From Kiritimatiellia bacterium (GTDB lineage: Bacteria; Verrucomicrobiota; Kiritimatiellia; RFP12; UBA1067): a stretch of DNA of 15,167 bases. The notes under the pieces were generated by a model that did not search any database, was not told the origin of the DNA, and saw only the letters and a program-made list of their open reading frames with translations. Where the stretch lies: NCBI GenBank assembly GCA_016302985.1, contig JAEDMN010000053.1:1-15167 (forward strand). Reading direction: 5' to 3'. Of this stretch, positions 5,345 to 12,453 are shown one piece after another; the stretch's first letter is position 1; each line of letters opens with the position of its first letter. The translations under genes and the position numbers were made by a program.

Positions 5345-8300
5345 GGGCGAGCACGCCAGCCCCACGCTCGTGCACCTCGACGCGGCGCTCGGCCGTGAGG
5401 CCGGAGGCGCGGTCGCGGAAGAAGACGCGGTAGTCGCCCGGCGCGTCGTCCACGTTCGTCTGCACCGTCATCCGGCAGACACCGTCGACGGCGCAGGCGA
5501 AGCCCGTTCCGTCGAGCGGACGGCCGGCGGCGTCCGTCACGCGGATTTCGACCGGCAGGAGCGCCGCGACGGGGCGTCCCGCCTCGTCCAGCACGCGCAG
5601 CGTCGCCTCGAACGCGCCGCCCCGTGCCACGGACTTCGCCGCGGACGCATCCAGGGCGGCGATGCGCTGCTTCGCGAAGAGCAGCAGGCGGCCGTCGTTC
5701 GTCCCGTACTGGAGCGGCACCTTCACCCGTCCGCCTTCGCGCGCATGGGGGCACGCCCCGCCGCGCGAGAGCTCGTAGACGGCCTTCACCTCGTTCGCCG
5801 GATCGGCCTGCGTCACGCACCCCTCGAACGGCAGGCCCTTCTCCATCGTGAGTCCCCACTGCCCGACATAGTCGCCGAACGTCCGGTGGTCGTTGAGCGC
5901 GAAGACGTAGTCGACGTCCTTCCAGCGGCGCGCGAAGGTGACGAGCTCCGGGCTGGAGCTGTCCGTCGCCGGCGCGTAGCGGGACGCCAGGTCGGCGCGC
6001 AGCTGCGCGGCCTGCGCAACCATCTTCGCCTTCGCCCGCAGCGTCGCCGTGCGCGTGGCGACGTCGCCCTGGCGCCGCGCCTCCATCACGTCCACGTCCT
6101 CCGTGTGGTCGGAGGCGGGCGGCCGGTCGAAGCTCACCACGGGCACGCGCACGTCCGGCTTCAGCGCGGCGACGAGCTCGTCGTCCGCGACGAGGATGCC
6201 GCCCCGCGCCTGGAACGCCCGGATGCGGGCGATCAGCGCCGGCGTCAGGTAGCGGCACTGCGGCGCGTAGAGCACCTGCACGTCGTCGAGGCCATCGCGC
6301 AGAACCGACACCTCGTAGACGACGCGCGGATCGAGACGCGCGCGCTGCAGGAAGGTGATGGCCGGCGCCTTCCAGCCCCAGGAGGCGGGACCGCCCATCG
6401 CGCAGGTCGTGAAGCTCTCGAGCACGGCGACGGCAGACGGTGCGCGGCCGAGGCGCTTCAGCGTCGGGCCGAGCGGCGCGACGACGTCCTTCAGCAACGT
6501 GCGCAGCCGCTGCGCGGACTCGGGGTTCGTGTAGACGTAGCCGTGGTCGACGCCCGTCTCGTAGATCGTTCCCCAGCCGTGGTACATGATGGCCTGGACC
6601 GGCTTCGCGATCATCGCCCACGTCGCCTCCTGCAGGGAGTCCGGCGGAATCGTCGGGAAATCGGCGCGCGGACGGCGGGCCAGCCACGCGGGCGCGGGGG
6701 AGACGACCTTGTTCGTCGGCGCGATCTGGGAACGGTAGCAGATGAGCTGCGTCATGATCGAGACCTGCTGCCCGGGCCGTCCCGCGGCCATCGCGAACAT
6801 CTCCTCGCACGGACCCGCCACGCTCATCGGCTCGGGCACGGCGTAGACCCACTGGTTGATCAGATCCACGGCGCCGCCGGAGCCCCAGCGGGGCGGACAG
6901 CGCACGGCGGGATCCCAGAAGACGAAGAAGTCGTCGCGCGGGCGCCGCTTCCGGTAGGCCGCCGCGATGCCGCCCGTGTAGGACGGCCACCCGTCGCCGC
7001 CGGACCAGAACCAGCGGTAGTAGGCGAGAACGGGATCGTCGTCCGGCACCACGCCGTCCGGGTAGCGCGTCCGCGCGACCTTCTCGTTCAGCGTCCTGCC
7101 CTCGACTTCGGGCGGGACCTCCCGTCCCGTCTCGGCCTTGTAGCGCGCCGCCTCGGTCCGGAAGGACGGAAACGTGCCGTCGCGGATCTCCGAACAGGGC
7201 AGCACGCCCTTGTAGGCCGGGTGGTCGCCCAGCGCCGCGAGGTCCTTCTCGACCCGGGGCAGGGCCGTCTCGAGCAGGACCGGATTGGAGACCTCGGGGT
7301 TGCCCTTTCCCTTCTTGCCGCGGATGCGGGGCGATCCCCTGCGGTCCTGGCGCCAGAAGTCCTCCTCCTTCGCGCCGTCGGGATATTCGACGCGCATCGA
7401 GCGCGTGAGTCCGACGCCCGCGACGAGCGCCTCGTCCAGCGCCGCGCGGCCCGCGTCTCCGGCCAGTCCGTAGCGCAGTCCGTGCGTGAAGCCGAAGTCC
7501 GCCAGCACCTGCGGCGGCGCGTCGAAGCCCCACATCAGGGCCGTCAGGTTCTCCGTCGCCCGCGGTCCGATTCCGAGGCCGTACACGCGCGAACAGGCGA
7601 CGGACCGACCGGCGGCGTCGCGTCCCGAAACCGTCACGCGCAGCGGATGCCGGCCGGGCGCGAGGCGCGTCTCGACGGGGAGTCCGAACGGGAAGCGCGC
7701 GCCCGCGCCCAGACGCGGACACGCGCGCGTCCGCGTTGCGACGCAGGACGTGCGCGAGAACTGTTCGGTCCGCACCAGGACGTCCTTCAGTTCTCCGCCG
7801 GACAGGTTCTGCACGGCCAGGTCGAGAACGGCGTTCGTCTCTCCGCGCACATAGGCGCGGCGGCCGGAGATCTCGACCGCCCAGGGATCGGTCCGGCAGG
7901 GCGTGATCGCCACGTGGCGGATGCAGCCCGGGAAGGCATGGTGCAGGGAGACCTCGCGGTCGCCCAGGACGGGACGGATGCGGACGGACGGCGCCAGCGG
8001 GCCGCCGCAGTCGAGCAGCGACGCGCGGCGCTGTCCGTTGAACTCCCAGGCGAGGCGCCGGTCGGCGCCGAAGTAGAAGGCGATCTCGCCCCTTTCGCCG
8101 GGCGCGAGCTTCACGCGCGGCCCCGACACATGGCAGGTCGTGTTCGAGAAGCCGCCGTAGAAGACCGGCTCCCAGACGCCGCCGCGCACGCGGAACATCA
8201 GCTGGAAGCCGCGGTTGGTCCACTTCGGGGAGTAGTTGACCGCCATGTCGTCCCAGAGCAGGCCCTCGGCGACCTGGTTCGTGCCGGCCGTGAACGTCGC

Positions 8301-8633
8301 CTCGAAGAGGAAGGCGCCCTTCGGCGTGCGGAGGGCGTCCAGCATGAAGCCGGCGGGGACGAGGCCCGAGGCGGCATCCGTCGCATGGAGGCCCGAGACG
8401 TCCCGGACGGCCGCCTTCCGCAGTTTTCCGCCGGGGGGCAGGCCCGAAGCGAAGTCCCACGCCTCGGCCGGTCCCGCGGGCCGCAGGAGCGTCCGCGGCG
8501 ACTCGCCGTCCAGCGAAGGGACGCCCTGCGGGGCGTCTCGCCCCGGAAGCGGAACCTCGGAAAACACGGATGGCGCCGCGGAGAGCACCGCGAGCGCCAT
8601 CAGCGTCGTCTGCGCGCAGTGAAGAAGCTTCAT
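5340..8633 (-). CDS. Large secreted glycoside-hydrolase-like protein
   Basis: 1097 residues. The N-terminus is a signal peptide (MKLL, hydrophobic LMALAVLSAA, likely cleavage near SVFS-E at 25/26). Residues about 58-245 look like a concanavalin/laminin-G-type beta sandwich (WDFASG, FLFEATFTAGTNQ). A second beta-rich stretch is about 250-355. Residues about 360-720 look like a TIM barrel of clan-A glycoside hydrolases (MWGFDAPPQVLADFGFTHGLRYG, LPCSEIRDGTFPSF with E482 as a candidate acid, IMYHGWGTIYETG). About 730-840 resembles the flavodoxin-like domain of GH42-type enzymes (VQVLYAPQ, ARGGILVADDEL). The C-terminal ~100 residues look like an Ig-like domain. Exact family, substrate and catalytic residues cannot be fixed by eye. 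The start has no ribosome binding site but a perfect extended -10 just upstream, and an in-frame TGA at -15 excludes an upstream start. The stop lies in an inserted repeat, so the original C-terminus may have been different. Confidence 0.75.
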   Translation of the reverse strand: MKLLHCAQTTLMALAVLSAAPSVFSEVPLPGRDAPQGVPSLDGESPRTLLRPAGPAEAWDFASGLPPGGKLRKAAVRDVSGLHATDAASGLVPAGFMLDALRTPKGAFLFEATFTAGTNQVAEGLLWDDMAVNYSPKWTNRGFQLMFRVRGGVWEPVFYGGFSNTTCHVSGPRVKLAPGERGEIAFYFGADRRLAWEFNGQRRASLLDCGGPLAPSVRIRPVLGDREVSLHHAFPGCIRHVAITPCRTDPWAVEISGRRAYVRGETNAVLDLAVQNLSGGELKDVLVRTEQFSRTSCVATRTRACPRLGAGARFPFGLPVETRLAPGRHPLRVTVSGRDAAGRSVACSRVYGLGIGPRATENLTALMWGFDAPPQVLADFGFTHGLRYGLAGDAGRAALDEALVAGVGLTRSMRVEYPDGAKEEDFWRQDRRGSPRIRGKKGKGNPEVSNPVLLETALPRVEKDLAALGDHPAYKGVLPCSEIRDGTFPSFRTEAARYKAETGREVPPEVEGRTLNEKVARTRYPDGVVPDDDPVLAYYRWFWSGGDGWPSYTGGIAAAYRKRRPRDDFFVFWDPAVRCPPRWGSGGAVDLINQWVYAVPEPMSVAGPCEEMFAMAAGRPGQQVSIMTQLICYRSQIAPTNKVVSPAPAWLARRPRADFPTIPPDSLQEATWAMIAKPVQAIMYHGWGTIYETGVDHGYVYTNPESAQRLRTLLKDVVAPLGPTLKRLGRAPSAVAVLESFTTCAMGGPASWGWKAPAITFLQRARLDPRVVYEVSVLRDGLDDVQVLYAPQCRYLTPALIARIRAFQARGGILVADDELVAALKPDVRVPVVSFDRPPASDHTEDVDVMEARRQGDVATRTATLRAKAKMVAQAAQLRADLASRYAPATDSSSPELVTFARRWKDVDYVFALNDHRTFGDYVGQWGLTMEKGLPFEGCVTQADPANEVKAVYELSRGGACPHAREGGRVKVPLQYGTNDGRLLLFAKQRIAALDASAAKSVARGGAFEATLRVLDEAGRPVAALLPVEIRVTDAAGRPLDGTGFACAVDGVCRMTVQTNVDDAPGDYRVFFRDRASGLTAERRVEVHERGAGVLAR

Positions 8634-8639
8634 GCGCGC

Positions 8640-8668
8640 ATTATATCACATCGTCCGACTAGCGGCAG
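8640..8668 (-). promoter_or_regulatory. Extended -10 promoter placing +1 at the ATG (possible leaderless mRNA)
   Basis: The minus strand reads TGATATAAT, a perfect TATAAT with the TGn extension (-10 hexamer = complement of 8640-8645). At the usual 6-7 bases downstream the start of transcription is the A of the ATG at 8633. The -35 region (complement of 8663-8668, CTGCCG) is poor and lies within the last codons of oadB. Between -10 and ATG is only GCGCGC, with no ribosome binding site. Confidence 0.6.
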
Positions 8669-10203
8669 AGCGTGTAGAGCACGCCGGCCACGACGGCCGA
8701 GCCGATCACGCCGGAGACGTTCGGGCCCATCGCCTGCATGAGGACGAAGTTGGTCGGGTCGTTCTGGAGCGCGACCTTGTTCGACACGCGGGCGGCCATC
8801 GGCACGGCGGACACGCCGGCGGAGCCGATCAGCGGGTTGATCTTCGTCTTGGAGAAGAGGTTCATGACCTTCGCCATGATGACGCCGGCGGCGGTGCCCA
8901 CGCAGAACGCGCAGAGGCCCAGCGCCAGGATGCCGAGCGTCGTGCCCGAGAGGAACTTCTCGCACGCGAGCTTCGAGCCCACGGAGAGGCCGAGCATGAT
9001 CGTGACGATGTTGATCAGGGCGTTGGACATCGTGTCCGCGATGCGGGAGACGGACGGGCCGACTTCCTTCGCGAGGTTGCCGAGCATCATGGCGCCGATC
9101 AGCGGCACGGCGGACGGCAGCAGGACCGCGCACAGGAGGAGCACGATGAGCGGGAAGCAGATCTTCTCGATCTTCTTGACCTCGCGGAGCGCCGTCATCT
9201 TGATCGCGCGCTCGGCCTTCGTCGTGAGCGCGTTCATGATCGGCGGCTGGATGATCGGCACGAGGGCCATGTAGGAGTACGCGGCCACGGCGATGGCGCC
9301 CAGCAGGTCCGGGGCGAGGCGGCTCGTGAGCCAGATGGCCGTCGGGCCGTCCGCGCCGCCGATGATGCCGATCGAGGCCGCGGCCTTGACCGGATCGACG
9401 CCGCCGAAGAAGTCCGCACCGAACACGGCGGCGAGGCCCAGCGCGCCGAAGAGCGCGAAGAAGATGCCGAACTGCGCGGCGCCGCCGAGCAGGGCCATCT
9501 TCGGGTTCGCGATCAGCGGGCCGAAGTCCGTCATCGCACCGACGCCCATGAAGATCATGATCGGGAACACGCCCGTGTCGATGCCGAAGTGGAAGAAGTA
9601 GTAGAGGAAGCCGCCCGGCTCGACGATGCCGCCGAACATCGCCGGGATGCCGGCGTTGTTCATGGCGACGACGCCGTCGTGCAGCATCTCCGGCGTCGTC
9701 ACGCCCGCCAGCGGGCAGTTCGCGAGGAGGCCGCCGAAGCCGATCGGGAGCAGCAGCAGGGGCTCGAAGCCCTTGACGATGGCGAGGTACATCATGACCA
9801 GGCAGAGCGGGATCATGATGAGCTGGCCGATGCCGTACGGCAGGCCGCCGAGCACCTTGACCTCGTGGCCCTTCACAAAGGCGCCCTGGCCGTCGAAGTA
9901 GCCGCCGATCCACTTGCCGTTCTTGTCGTAGTAGCCGTTCGGCGTCTTGTAGCCGCTCTTGGGATCGTGCGGGTCCTTGCCGACCATGTCGTTGGCCGCC
10001 ACGCGGTCCTTCTCCGCGTAGTTGCCGGTGATGAAGGCCGGCGCCTCCTTCTTCAGGAAGCCCGAGATGCCCATGTCGTCCTTGAGGTCGATGACGCGGT
10101 TGAGCGTCGTCTGCCACTTGGCCGGGGCGGCCGCCGCCTGATCCGCGGCCGGGGCCGCGAAGCAGCCGACAGCGACGAGCAGCGCCATAAAGAATTTCTT
10201 CAT
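8659..10203 (-). CDS. oadB: Na+-translocating decarboxylase beta subunit (oxaloacetate decarboxylase type) with N-terminal extension
   Basis: 514-residue polytopic inner-membrane protein that decarboxylates carboxybiotin and pumps Na+ outward. Conserved family signatures: [14 protein letters not shown] (144-157), [14 protein letters not shown] (278-291, D285 corresponds to the essential D203 of the Klebsiella protein), and [20 protein letters not shown] (456-475), in which N456, G460, S465 and R472 have the spacing of N373, G377, S382 and R389. Family members are usually about 370-430 residues. Here about 115 residues precede the first conserved helix: a signal-peptide-like segment ([19 protein letters not shown]), then a hydrophilic stretch with [20 protein letters not shown] (88-107) that should be extracytoplasmic. 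The ATG at 10203 has AAAGGAAAG upstream; the frame continues to 11331 but that part is a shadow of oadA. It is third in the operon after oadG and oadA. No terminator is seen in the 25 bases before the next gene. Confidence 0.92.
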   Translation of the reverse strand: MKKFFMALLVAVGCFAAPAADQAAAAPAKWQTTLNRVIDLKDDMGISGFLKKEAPAFITGNYAEKDRVAANDMVGKDPHDPKSGYKTPNGYYDKNGKWIGGYFDGQGAFVKGHEVKVLGGLPYGIGQLIMIPLCLVMMYLAIVKGFEPLLLLPIGFGGLLANCPLAGVTTPEMLHDGVVAMNNAGIPAMFGGIVEPGGFLYYFFHFGIDTGVFPIMIFMGVGAMTDFGPLIANPKMALLGGAAQFGIFFALFGALGLAAVFGADFFGGVDPVKAAASIGIIGGADGPTAIWLTSRLAPDLLGAIAVAAYSYMALVPIIQPPIMNALTTKAERAIKMTALREVKKIEKICFPLIVLLLCAVLLPSAVPLIGAMMLGNLAKEVGPSVSRIADTMSNALINIVTIMLGLSVGSKLACEKFLSGTTLGILALGLCAFCVGTAAGVIMAKVMNLFSKTKINPLIGSAGVSAVPMAARVSNKVALQNDPTNFVLMQAMGPNVSGVIGSAVVAGVLYTLCR

Positions 10204-10219
10204 TGTTCTTTCCTTTCGG

Positions 10220-10250
10220 GGTAGGGCGCGATGTCCCCATCGCGCCGCGG
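10220..10250 (+). repeat. Solitary REP-like hairpin between oadA and oadB
   Basis: 31 bases beginning GGTAGGG, with perfect 9-bp arms GGCGCGATG (10225-10233) and CATCGCGCC (10238-10246) around a TCCC loop. It matches the inverted terminal hairpin of the 5.0-5.3 kb elements at 28 of 31 positions. Two of the three differences are a compensating pair (C-G to T-A in the stem) and the third is in the loop. Similarity ends at 10250. It lies in the 80-base oadA-oadB gap and could affect mRNA stability or the relative expression of oadB. Confidence 0.7.
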
Positions 10251-10269
10251 CGGGCCGGGGCGGCCCGCC
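10249..10269. other. GC-rich hairpin in the oadA-oadB gap
   Basis: GGCGGGCC (10249-10256), a 5-base loop and GGCCCGCC (10262-10269) form a perfect 8-bp stem directly abutting the REP-like hairpin. No T run follows on either strand, so it is not a standard terminator. An mRNA-stabilising or attenuating role between cistrons is possible. Confidence 0.5.
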
Positions 10270-10283
10270 CGACCGGCTTGTCG

Positions 10284-12104
10284 TTAGCCAATCACCGCGA
10301 GCACGTCGCCCGTGGCGACCTTGTCCGTGGCGTTGACGTTGACCGTCACCGTGCCGTCGCACGGGGCCGTGACCGGCGTCTCCATCTTCATGACGTCCAT
10401 GACGAGGATCTCGTCGCCCTTGGCGATCTTGGAGCCGGACTGGGCCGTGACGCGGAGGATCGTGCCCGGAACCGGGGCCTTGACCTCCTGGCCGCCCGCG
10501 GGAGCCGCGGCGGCGGCCGGCGCGGCCTTGAGGCCGGCCTCGGCCTTGAAGTCGACCGGCTTGCCGTTGACGACGGCCTTGCCGTCGCCCTTGATCTCGA
10601 CGCCGTAGGCCTTGCCGTTGATCGTGACCGTCACGGCGCCGCCCTTGGCCGCCGGCTTGGCGGACTCGGCGAAGCGGCAGCCCATCGGGGCCTTGGACGG
10701 GTCCTTGAGGAAGAGGATGCCCTTCTCCTTGCAGGAGGCGGCGATGAAGATGTTCTCGTCCGTGACCGGCAGGCCGGCGTCCTCGAGCATCTTCTTCGCG
10801 ACCGCGCCGCCCTTCTTGGGATCGGCGTCGTTGAGCTCGAGCACCGTCTTCGTCGTGGGCTGGCTGTAGGCCTTGTTGAGGTCGGAGGAGGCCATGAACT
10901 CGGAGGCCTTCTTGACGAGCTCCGGATCGGGGGCGACCGGCGTCTTGCCGAAGTAGCCGAGGAGCATCTTGGCGTAGCCCGGGGCGAACTTCTTGAACTT
11001 GCCGAACATGACGTTGTTGATCGCCTGCTGCGCGTAGAACTGCGAGACGGGCGTGACGGACGTGCCGAAGCCGCCGAGACGGACGCAGTCGTACATCTCC
11101 GCGATCATGTCGTCGTACTTGTCCATCATGTTGTTGTCGCGCAGCATCTGCGTGTTCGCCGTGAGCGCGCCGCCCGGCATCGGGCTCCACACGATCGCGG
11201 GCGAGACGTTCATCGCCTCCGGCGGGAGGAAGTACTTGGCCATCGCGGCCTTGAAGCCGTCCTCGGCCTTGCGGATCTTGTTGATGTCGAAGTCGAACTG
11301 GAAGTCCGGATCGCCGTCGAGGCAGTGCCACATCGTGATGATGTCGGGCTGGCAGGTGCCGCCGGACATCGGGGCCATCGAGAGGTCGATGCCGTCCGCG
11401 CCGCCCTTGAGGGCCGCGAGGTAGCAGGCGACGCCGTTGCCGGCCGTCTCATGGCTGTGGAACTGGATGTGCACCTTGTCGCCGAGGAGCTTGCGGGCCA
11501 GCTTCATCGTGTTGTACACGGTCGCCGGCGTGGACGTGCCGGAGGCGTCCTTGAACGCCACGCGGTCGAACGGGATGCCCGCGTCCATGATCATCTTCAG
11601 GCGGTCGCGGTAGAACTCCGGCGTGTGCGTGCCCTGGTTGTCGATGCCCGGGGGCAGGCCCATCATCGTGACGACGACCTCGTGCTTGAGGCCCGCGTCG
11701 TGGATGCACTGGCCGGACCACTTGAGGTTGTTGACGTCGTTGAGGGCGTCGAAGTTGCGGATCGAGCTCATGCCGTGCTTCTTGAACATCTGGGCGTGGA
11801 GCTTGATCATGTCGGAGCTCTGGCTCTCGAGGCCGACGACGTTCACGCCGCGGGAGAGCGTCTGCAGGTCGGCCTCGGGGGCCGCCGCGCGGAAGTCGTC
11901 CATGACCTTGAACGCGTCTTCCTGGCAGTAGAAGTAGCAGCTCTGGAAGCGCGCGCCGCCGCCCGCCTCGAACCAGCGCACGCCGGCGTCGTAGCACTCC
12001 GCCACGCAGGGGAGGAAGTCCTTGGAGAGAACGCGGGCGCCGACCACCGACTGGAAGCCGTCGCGGAACGCGGTGAGCATGTACTTGACTGTCTTCTTGG
12101 CCAT
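10284..12104 (-). CDS. oadA: Biotin-dependent decarboxylase alpha subunit (oxaloacetate decarboxylase type)
   Basis: 606 residues. The N-terminal carboxyltransferase domain (about 5-300) is a TIM barrel that transfers the carboxyl group of oxaloacetate (or a related acid) to biotin. Visible motifs are FRDGFQS with metal-binding D15, FKDASG with K185 (family form KDMAG), and the metal ligands H216 and H218 in HSHETAG. A conserved PYC_OADA-type middle domain follows (about 310-450). An Ala/Pro-rich linker (about 528-540) leads to the biotinyl domain at about 541-606 with DVMKMET, biotin on K573, 35 residues before the usual end. Sequence around several active-site motifs differs from the classical enterobacterial enzyme, so the acid used could differ; pyruvate carboxylase subunit B and transcarboxylase 5S share this fold. 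The oadG-oadB context supports a decarboxylase Na+ pump. The ATG at 12104 has AAGGA 9 bases upstream; oadG ends 43 bases before. Confidence 0.93.
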   Translation of the reverse strand: MAKKTVKYMLTAFRDGFQSVVGARVLSKDFLPCVAECYDAGVRWFEAGGGARFQSCYFYCQEDAFKVMDDFRAAAPEADLQTLSRGVNVVGLESQSSDMIKLHAQMFKKHGMSSIRNFDALNDVNNLKWSGQCIHDAGLKHEVVVTMMGLPPGIDNQGTHTPEFYRDRLKMIMDAGIPFDRVAFKDASGTSTPATVYNTMKLARKLLGDKVHIQFHSHETAGNGVACYLAALKGGADGIDLSMAPMSGGTCQPDIITMWHCLDGDPDFQFDFDINKIRKAEDGFKAAMAKYFLPPEAMNVSPAIVWSPMPGGALTANTQMLRDNNMMDKYDDMIAEMYDCVRLGGFGTSVTPVSQFYAQQAINNVMFGKFKKFAPGYAKMLLGYFGKTPVAPDPELVKKASEFMASSDLNKAYSQPTTKTVLELNDADPKKGGAVAKKMLEDAGLPVTDENIFIAASCKEKGILFLKDPSKAPMGCRFAESAKPAAKGGAVTVTINGKAYGVEIKGDGKAVVNGKPVDFKAEAGLKAAPAAAAAPAGGQEVKAPVPGTILRVTAQSGSKIAKGDEILVMDVMKMETPVTAPCDGTVTVNVNATDKVATGDVLAVIG

Positions 12105-12147
12105 TTTCGTTGTCCTTTTTAAATCAACACGGGAAATTTCGGTGTGT

Positions 12148-12366
12148 TCAGCCGAGCGCCACGGCAATGGCGAGGGCGATGTCGGCGTCGTCGTTCGACG
12201 CGGCCTTGGCGGGGGCCTTCTTCGGCGCGTCCTGCGGCAGGATGCCGTCGAACTTCGCCACGAACGCGCACGCGAACTTCGTCACGAAGATCAGCGCGGT
12301 GAGAAACGCATACACAATGCCCATGCCGGCGACCATCAGCACGAGACCCTGTCCGATATCTGCCAT
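12148..12366 (-). CDS. oadG: Decarboxylase gamma-type small membrane subunit
   Basis: 72 residues from the ATG at 12366, which has AAGGAG 9 bases upstream; the frame runs 20 codons further but through the promoter. A single membrane helix (about 6-30, GLVLMVAGMGIVYAFLTALIFVT) is followed by a Lys/Ala/Pro-rich segment (APKKAPAKAA) and a C-terminal helix ending DIALAIAVALG, the typical design of OadG-like subunits. In the family this subunit anchors the alpha subunit to beta and speeds carboxyl transfer. It is the first gene of the oadG-oadA-oadB operon, just behind a strong promoter. Sequence conservation in this family is low, so the call rests on size, topology, tail and position. Confidence 0.87.
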   Translation of the reverse strand: MADIGQGLVLMVAGMGIVYAFLTALIFVTKFACAFVAKFDGILPQDAPKKAPAKAASNDDADIALAIAVALG

Positions 12367-12397
12367 TTGCTCTTCTCCTTGGAAAAAGTGAGCAAAT

Positions 12398-12426
12398 AGT
12401 ATAGCGAATCCGTACGGGGAACACAA
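12398..12426 (-). promoter_or_regulatory. Promoter of the oadGAB operon
   Basis: On the minus strand, -35 TTGTGT (complement of 12421-12426), a spacer of exactly 17 bases and -10 TATACT (complement of 12398-12403). Transcription should start near 12391, giving a leader of about 25 bases with the oadG ribosome binding site. It lies in the 87-base gap after dnaG; no terminator for dnaG is evident. Confidence 0.8.
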
Positions 12427-12453
12427 TGGCGAAATCGGGGCGGGGGGGAGGGG

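Larger units (their letters stand above)
5003..5400. repeat. Exact tandem duplication, two 199-bp copies (5003-5201 and 5202-5400)
   Basis: The two copies read identically by eye. CCGG occurs at 5003, 5202 and again at 5401, the pattern left by a tandem duplication between 4-bp microhomologies. Each copy holds one 133-bp double-hairpin element, about 55 bases of the 3' coding end of the adjacent glycoside-hydrolase-like gene, and a few flanking bases. The copy at 5202-5400 is in place at the gene end; the copy at 5003-5201 therefore contains an orphan gene fragment (about 5146-5200). The lack of differences implies a recent event, or an assembly artefact. Together with the tRNA promoter and the elements listed separately, this accounts for most of the 419-base stretch without a gene (4921-5339). 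Confidence 0.92.

Noticed and set aside
5370..8741. Long open frames opposite and out of frame with the glycoside-hydrolase-like gene (over 1100 codons each)
   Set aside because: In GC-rich coding DNA stops are rare in other frames. These translations are Arg/Ala/Gly-rich without domains, while the chosen frame has a signal peptide and recognisable folds.
10203..12122. 639-codon plus-strand frame opposite oadA
   Set aside because: It is the low-complexity shadow of oadA, whose minus-strand frame has catalytic and biotinylation motifs and an RBS.
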